10,851 nt of DNA from an uncultured Bacteroidota bacterium. Its GTDB lineage: Bacteria > Bacteroidota > Bacteroidia > Chitinophagales > Chitinophagaceae. Of the stretch, positions 5,730 through 10,851 are shown in pieces (the first letter of the stretch is position 1; each line of letters starts with the position of its first letter). The stretch covers positions 1-10,851 of the forward strand of contig CAINOM010000698.1 of NCBI GenBank assembly GCA_903851455.1, written 5' to 3'. Under the pieces are notes generated by a model. That model was not told the DNA's origin. It worked only from the letters and a program-made list of their open reading frames with translations, and did not search any database. The position numbers and the translations under genes were made by a program.

Positions 5730-6197
5730 ATGACCAGCTTTCTCGGTGAATATGAAGTAGCAATTGACGCTAAGGGGCGTTTCTTACTACCGTCGGGATT
5801 CCGGAAGCAACTCGCTGAAGGGATGGGGGAGAAGTTTGTCATAAACCGTGGCTTTGAGAATTGCCTTTCGATATACACCATGGACACATGGAATGCGATA
5901 AGCGAAAAGATAAACCGGCTGAACGATTTCAAACCAAACGTAAGAGAGTTCAAGAGATTATTCCTGAATGGTGCAACGATAGTGGAAGTAGATAGTGCGG
6001 ACCGCATACTGCTGCCAAAACCCCTGCAGGAGTTTGCAGGTATAAAGAAAGATGCAGTGTTGAGTGCGCAGGGCAATAAAGTGGAATTGTGGGATAAAGA
6101 TAACTATTATAATTATCTCCGTGAGCGTGTTGGCGGTTTCAGCAGGCTGGCGGAAGAAGTGGCAAATGATTTCGGGAACCCATTTGAAAATCTTTAA
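5730..6197 (+). CDS. mraZ: Transcriptional regulator MraZ
   Basis: The product is 155 aa, of normal family length. MraZ is a ring-forming DNA-binding protein that controls the division and cell wall operon it heads. Two SpoVT/AbrB-like halves are visible, each with the hallmark DxxxR loop. The first is near the N-terminus (FLGEYEVAIDAKGRFLLP, DAKGR at about residues 12-16). The second is in the middle (VEVDSADRILLPKPL, about 87-102), followed by GNKVELWDKDNY. The start is fixed by the conserved F-x-G-E-Y at residues 4-8. The gene ends one base before the rsmH start, so translation is probably coupled. Four 10-bp-spaced GTG(G) repeats upstream fit its own operator. Codon choice is rich in G-ending and ATA codons, like rsmH. 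Confidence 0.97.
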   Translation: MTSFLGEYEVAIDAKGRFLLPSGFRKQLAEGMGEKFVINRGFENCLSIYTMDTWNAISEKINRLNDFKPNVREFKRLFLNGATIVEVDSADRILLPKPLQEFAGIKKDAVLSAQGNKVELWDKDNYYNYLRERVGGFSRLAEEVANDFGNPFENL

Positions 6198-6198
6198 A

Positions 6199-7101
6199 AT
6201 GGGCGCACCCGGTTTTTACCACACAACAGTTCTTTTACATGAGGCAATAGATGGTTTGGCGATAAAGGAAAATGGGGTCTATGTAGATGCCACTTTTGGT
6301 GGTGGCGGACATAGCAGGCTGATACTTGAGAAGCTGGGGCCGCAAGGAAAGCTGATAGCGTTCGATCAGGATGCAGATGCCTGGAAGAACAAACCAGATG
6401 ATGCCCGGCTGATACCAGTGACAGAGAACTTTAAATACCTGAGGCGGTTTTTACGGTTGCACGGTTACAACGAGGTCGACGGGATTTTGGCAGATCTTGG
6501 AGTAAGCTCTTTCCAGTTTGATACCGCAGAGCGGGGTTTTTCGATACGCTTCGACGGGCCGCTGGATATGCGGATGGACAAACGGTCGGAGCTGACGGCA
6601 GCGGAGATACTGCGGACATATAACGAACAGCAATTGCATACGCTCTTTGAACAATACGGTGAGGTGCGCAATTCGAAAGAACTGGCTAAGCACATTGCAG
6701 GACAACGCAAGGGGCGCACAGTGCAGACGATAGAGGGATTGAAAGCAATGCTGGGGCCGGTTATACGGGGCAACCCCAACAAATACCTGGCACAGGTGTT
6801 CCAGGCGCTGAGGATAGAGGTGAATGATGAGCTGGGAGCGCTGAAAGAATTTTTGCAGCAGGCAGCAATAAGCCTGAAGCCGGGTGGCAGACTAAGTGTG
6901 ATATCGTTTCACTCGCTGGAAGACAGGATAGTGAAGCACTATATAAAACGGGGGCGATGGGATGAGGCAGGTGAATATGAAGAGGCGATAGTGCCGTTGT
7001 TACGGCCGGTGAATGCGAAGTCGATAGAGCCAGGAGCGGAAGAAATAAAGAACAATCCACGCTCGCGGAGCGCAAGATTAAGAATAGCGGAAAAGATATG
7101 A
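6199..7101 (+). CDS. rsmH: 16S rRNA m4C1402 methyltransferase RsmH
   Basis: The 300-aa product is RsmH (MraW), which methylates N4 of C1402 in the P site of 16S rRNA using S-adenosylmethionine. Visible motifs in order are YHTTVLLHEAIDGL near the N-terminus, the SAM-binding DATFGGGGHS, FDQDADA, DGILADLGVSSFQFD, RGFSIRFDGPLDMRMD, the VFQALRIEVNDEL helix, RLSVISFHSLEDRIVKHY and the C-terminal NPRSRSARLR. All family signatures are intact and the length is typical. ATG 6199 was chosen because it begins just before the conserved YHTTVLL and follows the mraZ stop by one base; the same frame is open further upstream but overlaps mraZ. Isoleucine is almost always ATA and the sense strand is G-rich. 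Confidence 0.98.
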   Translation: MGAPGFYHTTVLLHEAIDGLAIKENGVYVDATFGGGGHSRLILEKLGPQGKLIAFDQDADAWKNKPDDARLIPVTENFKYLRRFLRLHGYNEVDGILADLGVSSFQFDTAERGFSIRFDGPLDMRMDKRSELTAAEILRTYNEQQLHTLFEQYGEVRNSKELAKHIAGQRKGRTVQTIEGLKAMLGPVIRGNPNKYLAQVFQALRIEVNDELGALKEFLQQAAISLKPGGRLSVISFHSLEDRIVKHYIKRGRWDEAGEYEEAIVPLLRPVNAKSIEPGAEEIKNNPRSRSARLRIAEKI

Positions 7102-7131
7102 CCTGCATGACAGGCTTGATTATAAAGTAGT

Positions 7132-7488
7132 ATGAGTAACGGGGAGCAGATAGGTCAGCAGCAGGAAGCGCTGACGCCCGCACAGCGGGTTAGGAACGAC
7201 TGGCGGTCGTTAGTGGAAAAAGTATCCTATAAAGCGATAGTCAATAATATTCCTTTCCTGGCATTTATAGCCCTTCTATGCGTGTTGTATATCAGCAACA
7301 GCCATCGTGCTATTGATATGCAGCGGGAGATAAATGCCCAGAATAAAATATTAAAGGAACTGCGGTGGAAGTATATGGACACCAAGTCGCAGCTGATGTA
7401 TGTAAAGACGGAAACACAGGTAATAAGGAATGCGGAAAAATTGGGACTAAAGCCATCCCTGCTTCCGGCGTATAAAATCAAGAAGTAA
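7132..7488 (+). CDS. ftsL: FtsL-like cell division protein
   Basis: A 118-aa bitopic membrane protein. The N-terminal ~38 residues are polar and cytoplasmic, one membrane helix spans about 39-56 (PFLAFIALLCVLYI), and a periplasmic heptad-rich coiled coil covers about 60-100, ending in AEKLGLKPSLLPAYKIKK. FtsL proteins share little sequence, so the call rests on size, topology, coiled coil and the position between rsmH and ftsI, which is diagnostic in division clusters. FtsL acts with FtsB and FtsQ to activate the septal synthase FtsW-FtsI. The C-terminal 'A.KLGL' is common to FtsL/DivIC-type proteins. The gene begins 30 bp after rsmH and is followed by an unusual 94-bp gap before ftsI. Confidence 0.85.
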   Translation: MSNGEQIGQQQEALTPAQRVRNDWRSLVEKVSYKAIVNNIPFLAFIALLCVLYISNSHRAIDMQREINAQNKILKELRWKYMDTKSQLMYVKTETQVIRNAEKLGLKPSLLPAYKIKK

Positions 7489-7547
7489 CAGAGATTGAAG
7501 GGTTAAAAAGATAAAATGATAAAAAGTTGCCAAGCAGTAGGAAACAG

Positions 7548-7579
7548 ACTTACGACTTACGACTTATGACTTACGACTA
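7548..7579 (+). repeat. Heptanucleotide tandem repeat before ftsI
   Basis: The unit ACTTACG is repeated at 7548, 7555, 7562 (as ACTTATG) and 7569, followed by a partial ACTA to 7579, about 4.5 copies with one substitution. It ends 3 bp before the ftsI ATG, in the only sizeable gap between genes of this operon. The unit length is not a multiple of three and it lies outside coding sequence. Its function is unknown. Confidence 0.9.
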
Positions 7580-7582
7580 GAA

Positions 7583-9673
7583 ATGGATATTAAGAAAGAC
7601 ATACGGTTCAGGGTGTACATCGCTTTTACATGCATTTGCGTGTTTGGCCTTGCTATCATCATAAAAGCCGCTATGATCCAGGTGAAAGAAGGGCCCAGGC
7701 TTCGCGCTATGGCACGCGAAATGCATACGCGTTTCGATACGCTGCTGGCCGAGCGCGGAAACATTTACAATGAAGACGGGGTATTGCTTAGCTCATCTAT
7801 ACCCGAGTTTGATGTGCATATCGATTTCTCCGTAATGGACTCAAGTCTCTTCTCAAAGAATATCGACTCACTCTCCCGTTGTGTGTCCCGCTTATTCGGC
7901 GACAGGTCTGCGGATCAATACAAAGAAGAATTTGTGCGTGCGTATAATGAAGAAGACAAGTACTACCTCCTGGGCCACAAACTGAAATATTACCAATACG
8001 AAGCGCTTCGCTCTTTCCCTATTTTCAACAAAGGAAAGGGCTATGGGGGTTTCATTGAAGATTCAAAAGAAAAACGTACTACCCCTTATGAACTCCTCGC
8101 AAAGCGTGTGATCGGAGAATTCAGGGACAGCAATATAACCGGGCTTGAAGCAAAGTACAACCACGAGTTGCTCGGCGAGAACGGCCGTCGCGTGGTACAG
8201 AAAAGTACCGGCAATGTGTGGGTGCCCATAGAAGGTTCAGAAGTAGACCCTGTAAATGGCGAGGACATTGTTACTACCATAGATATAAACGTACAGGACG
8301 TAGCCGAGCACGCCCTTATGAGCATACTCGAAAAATATGAATGCCTGTACGGTACCTGCATCGTCATGGAAGTGAAGACTGGTAAGATCCGCACCCTGGT
8401 AAACCTCGGCAGGCAGAAGGATGGCAGCTACTGGGAAGACTACAACTACGCAATGAGCCCTACCGAACCTGGCTCTACCTTCAAACTGGTAACTCTGTTG
8501 TCGCTGCTCAATGATAAGCTGACCAATGTAGACAACATAATAGACGCAGAAGGTGGCGCCATTCGCTTTGGCAATGACGTGATGAAGGACTCGCACCTTG
8601 GGCTGCACGCTATGCCTATATGGAAGGCATACGCAGAGTCAAGCAATGCAGCGTTCGCAAAACTAGCCTTCACTTACTACAGGGACAATCCGGCAAAATT
8701 CACCGACCACCTGAAGGCGCTGCACCTCGACAAACCAACAGGTATAGACCTCATAGGTGAGCGTCCAACGCATATCATCCTGCCGGGGTCAAAGGAGTGG
8801 AGCAATACGTCCCTTCCCTGGATGGCCGCCGGCTACAACGTGCAGATCACGCCATTGCATACCTGCATGTTGTATAATTCTATTGCCAACAATGGTAAGA
8901 TGATGAAGCCTTACCTGGTAAGCGCCATCAAGGAATACGGCAAGGATGTAAAAACTTTTGAACCAACCGAAATAGAGCAGGTGGGTGATTCTACTACCGT
9001 AGCACAAATACAGAAGTGTATGCGCGCTGTGGTAACTGAAGGTACCGCAAAGGGCATCGAGTCTCCATACTATACCATGGCAGGTAAAACGGGTACAGCC
9101 CAGGTAGCGGATAAAGGCATCCGGTATACCGACGGTGTTTACCAGGGTTCATTCGTTGGCTTCCTTCCTGCCGATCAACCCAAGTATACAATTTGTGTGG
9201 TGATCAGGACCAAGCCGCATTCTGCTGCTTATTATGGTGGTGCGATCGCGGCACCTGTGTTCAGGATGGTGGCCGACAAAATATTCTCAGAGAACATTGG
9301 CGCATGGGCCGGACCGCTCGACAGCCTTGCTAAGAACGGCCATGGGAGCATGCCTGCAAAAGCGGCCACTACACGCAACTACCGGGTAATGCTGAACGCC
9401 CTGCAGAAACATATGCCGCTGCCAACAGAAGATATCAACAGGATGATGGAGCTTAAAACAGATTCAAATAAGCACATAACCGTTACTGCGAAGAAGATAT
9501 TCCGAAACATTATGCCGGATGTTACAGGCATGGGTGTAAAAGATGCGGTCTACATGCTGGAGGCAAGTGGCCTGCAGGTAACAGTACAGGGAAAAGGGAA
9601 AGTGCGAGGGCAATCAATAACACCTGGAACGATAATAAGTAAAGGACAAAGTATAATACTACAGTTAAGTTAA
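7583..9673 (+). CDS. ftsI: Septal peptidoglycan transpeptidase FtsI (PBP3) with PASTA domain
   Basis: The 696-aa class B penicillin-binding protein cross-links septal peptidoglycan in the periplasm, working with FtsW. A short cytoplasmic tail and one membrane helix (about 10-30) are followed by the dimerisation/pedestal region, which includes LLAERGNIYNEDGVLLSSS (about 54-72), and the transpeptidase domain. Catalytic motifs are complete: S298-TF-K301 (the SxxK nucleophile), S353-S-N355, and K502-T-G-T505. A C-terminal PASTA domain (about 640-696: MPDVTGMGVKDAVYMLEASG, then SITPGTIISKGQ) ends the protein; such domains bind peptidoglycan or pack on the transpeptidase. Start ATG 7583 fits the short basic tail before the helix. 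Its stop overlaps the murE start by one base. Codon use is more C-rich than in the three genes before it. Confidence 0.96.
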   Translation: MDIKKDIRFRVYIAFTCICVFGLAIIIKAAMIQVKEGPRLRAMAREMHTRFDTLLAERGNIYNEDGVLLSSSIPEFDVHIDFSVMDSSLFSKNIDSLSRCVSRLFGDRSADQYKEEFVRAYNEEDKYYLLGHKLKYYQYEALRSFPIFNKGKGYGGFIEDSKEKRTTPYELLAKRVIGEFRDSNITGLEAKYNHELLGENGRRVVQKSTGNVWVPIEGSEVDPVNGEDIVTTIDINVQDVAEHALMSILEKYECLYGTCIVMEVKTGKIRTLVNLGRQKDGSYWEDYNYAMSPTEPGSTFKLVTLLSLLNDKLTNVDNIIDAEGGAIRFGNDVMKDSHLGLHAMPIWKAYAESSNAAFAKLAFTYYRDNPAKFTDHLKALHLDKPTGIDLIGERPTHIILPGSKEWSNTSLPWMAAGYNVQITPLHTCMLYNSIANNGKMMKPYLVSAIKEYGKDVKTFEPTEIEQVGDSTTVAQIQKCMRAVVTEGTAKGIESPYYTMAGKTGTAQVADKGIRYTDGVYQGSFVGFLPADQPKYTICVVIRTKPHSAAYYGGAIAAPVFRMVADKIFSENIGAWAGPLDSLAKNGHGSMPAKAATTRNYRVMLNALQKHMPLPTEDINRMMELKTDSNKHITVTAKKIFRNIMPDVTGMGVKDAVYMLEASGLQVTVQGKGKVRGQSITPGTIISKGQSIILQLS

Positions 9674-10851
9674 TGCAGAAGCTGAGCGACATATTGGTAA
9701 ATGTGAACCCGGTGCAAACCCGCGGAGAGATGACTACGCCCATCAGCAGCGTATGCATAGACTCCCGCAAGGCCGCCGCCGGCAGTGCATTCATTGCTGT
9801 GCGCGGTACATTATCAGATGGGCATGCATTTATAGAAAAGGCAATAGAACAAGGCGCCTCAGCGATCGTATGTGAGCAAATGCCTGGAGCACAAAAAGAA
9901 GGGGTTACATATATACAGGTAAAAGACAGCGCGGAAACGGCAGGCATCATGGCCGATGCTTTTTACGGCTACCCATCGCAACAGATCAAAGTAGTGGGTA
10001 TCACGGGCACGAACGGCAAAACAACAACGGCAACACTTCTATACAAACTTTTCGAAGCGCTGGGGCATAAAAGCGGACTGCTCTCAACCGTACAGAATCA
10101 TATTCACGATAAAGTAGTAGAAGCAACGCACACAACACCAGATTCGGTTTCTATACATGGCCTGTTGAGGGAAATGGTGGACGCCGGCTGCACTTACGCC
10201 TTTATGGAGGTAAGCTCTCATGCTATACACCAGCGGCGTATTGCAGGTATCAGGTTCGCCGGCGGTGTATTTACAAATATCACCCACGACCATCTCGACT
10301 ACCACAAAACATTTGATGAATACATACGCGTAAAGAAGAGCTTTTTCGATGACCTGCCCACAAACGCATTTGCACTTACTAATGCCGACGACAAGCGCGG
10401 AATTGTAATGCTGCAGAATACAAAGGCAGACAAGCAGACCTACAGCCTGCGTATGCCGGCTACGATCAAGGGTAAGGTGCTGGAAAATAATCTTACCGGC
10501 TTGTTCATGAATGTAGACGGGCAGGATGTGCATTTCAGGCTCATCGGCACATTCAACGCCTACAACCTGCTCGCAGTATATGGGGCGGCAAGGGCATTGG
10601 GCCAGGATAAAATGGAAGTGCTTGCAGTACTTAGCGGCCTGCAAGGCGCAGTAGGGCGTTTCGAAACATACCTCTCTCCAAAAGATAAGATATTGGGTAT
10701 AGTTGACTATGCGCACAGCCCCGATGCGCTCATAAATGTGCTCGCTACGATCAATCAACTGCGCACAGACGGCCAGCAATTGATAACTGTTGCTGGTTGC
10801 GGCGGGGACCGTGATAAAACCAAGCGCCCGATAATGGCGCAGGTAGTTTGC
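9673..10851 (+). CDS. murE: UDP-MurNAc-tripeptide ligase MurE, 3' end cut by window
   Basis: Only the first 393 residues are visible; the frame is open to the last base. MurE adds the third amino acid, usually meso-diaminopimelate in this group, to UDP-MurNAc-L-Ala-D-Glu with ATP in the cytosol. Visible motifs are VCIDSRKAAAGSAFIAVRG (N-terminal UDP-binding domain), the P-loop GITGTNGKTT (109-118, K116), TTPDS, MEVSSHA, TNITHDHLDYH, the probable carbamoylated Lys K221 (YIRVKKSFF), NADD, GTFNAYNLLA, GRFE (328-331), VDYAHSPDAL and the third-domain GCGGDRDKTKRP. The diagnostic DNPR-type motif that reports DAP or Lys choice lies beyond the window, so the amino acid cannot be read. The start ATG (9673-9675) shares its A with the ftsI stop codon TAA, giving TAATG coupling. 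Position after ftsI is the standard order. Confidence 0.96.
   Translation, partial: MQKLSDILVNVNPVQTRGEMTTPISSVCIDSRKAAAGSAFIAVRGTLSDGHAFIEKAIEQGASAIVCEQMPGAQKEGVTYIQVKDSAETAGIMADAFYGYPSQQIKVVGITGTNGKTTTATLLYKLFEALGHKSGLLSTVQNHIHDKVVEATHTTPDSVSIHGLLREMVDAGCTYAFMEVSSHAIHQRRIAGIRFAGGVFTNITHDHLDYHKTFDEYIRVKKSFFDDLPTNAFALTNADDKRGIVMLQNTKADKQTYSLRMPATIKGKVLENNLTGLFMNVDGQDVHFRLIGTFNAYNLLAVYGAARALGQDKMEVLAVLSGLQGAVGRFETYLSPKDKILGIVDYAHSPDALINVLATINQLRTDGQQLITVAGCGGDRDKTKRPIMAQVVC

Noticed and set aside
7102..7114. CCTG-CAGG hairpin between rsmH and ftsL as a terminator
   Set aside because: The stem is four base pairs with no T tract, inside what should be a continuous operon.
7548..7579. Heptad array as a CRISPR-like or iteron array
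   Set aside because: There are no spacers between copies and the unit is seven bases, so it is a simple tandem repeat; iterons are longer and sit near replication genes.
10084..10779. Long open frame on the minus strand inside murE
   Set aside because: It lies wholly antisense to a clearly conserved murE coding region and shows no protein family features; it follows from the codon bias of murE.

Overview
The window most likely comes from the chromosome of a Bacteroidota bacterium, probably of the Chitinophagales/Chitinophagaceae type. The evidence is the division gene order mraZ-rsmH-ftsL-ftsI-murE with a PASTA-tailed FtsI, TAnnTTTG-type -7 promoter boxes, the scarcity of Shine-Dalgarno sequences, a TPR-class III cyclase sensor, and a lipoprotein with a domain style typical of the phylum. 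The lineage is an inference from gene content; there is no rRNA in the window.

Left part (1-366): the last 31 codons of an AraC-type regulator are followed by a 37-residue Cys-rich metallothionein-like protein. The small gene has its own -7 box, an overlapping inverted repeat and a strong intrinsic terminator. Together these look like a metal-handling module cut by the window edge.

Middle part (583-5461): a large membrane sensor (secretion signal, nine TPRs with a strict 40-residue period, one membrane helix, complete class III adenylate cyclase) converges on a minus-strand pair, a cupin/AraC regulator followed by a DUF983 zinc-ribbon membrane protein. Divergent from the regulator is a secreted lipoprotein with an eight-glycine linker and its own terminator.

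Right part (5462-10851): a 268-bp stretch after that terminator leads into the division and cell wall (dcw) operon. It carries DnaA-box-like nonamers and a 10-bp-periodic GTG(G) repeat that fits MraZ operator boxes. The genes are mraZ (regulator), rsmH (16S rRNA methyltransferase), an ftsL-like divisome bitopic protein, ftsI (septal transpeptidase) and murE (muropeptide ligase, cut by the window end). mraZ/rsmH and ftsI/murE are nearly or actually overlapping. The only loose joint is the 94-bp ftsL-ftsI gap, which holds a 4.5-copy heptanucleotide tandem repeat directly before the ftsI start.

No RNA gene, insertion sequence, CRISPR array or clear pseudogene was seen. I found no convincingly new multi-gene system. 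The least ordinary items are the Cys-rich mini-protein module, the regulatory structure before mraZ, and the heptad repeat before ftsI.
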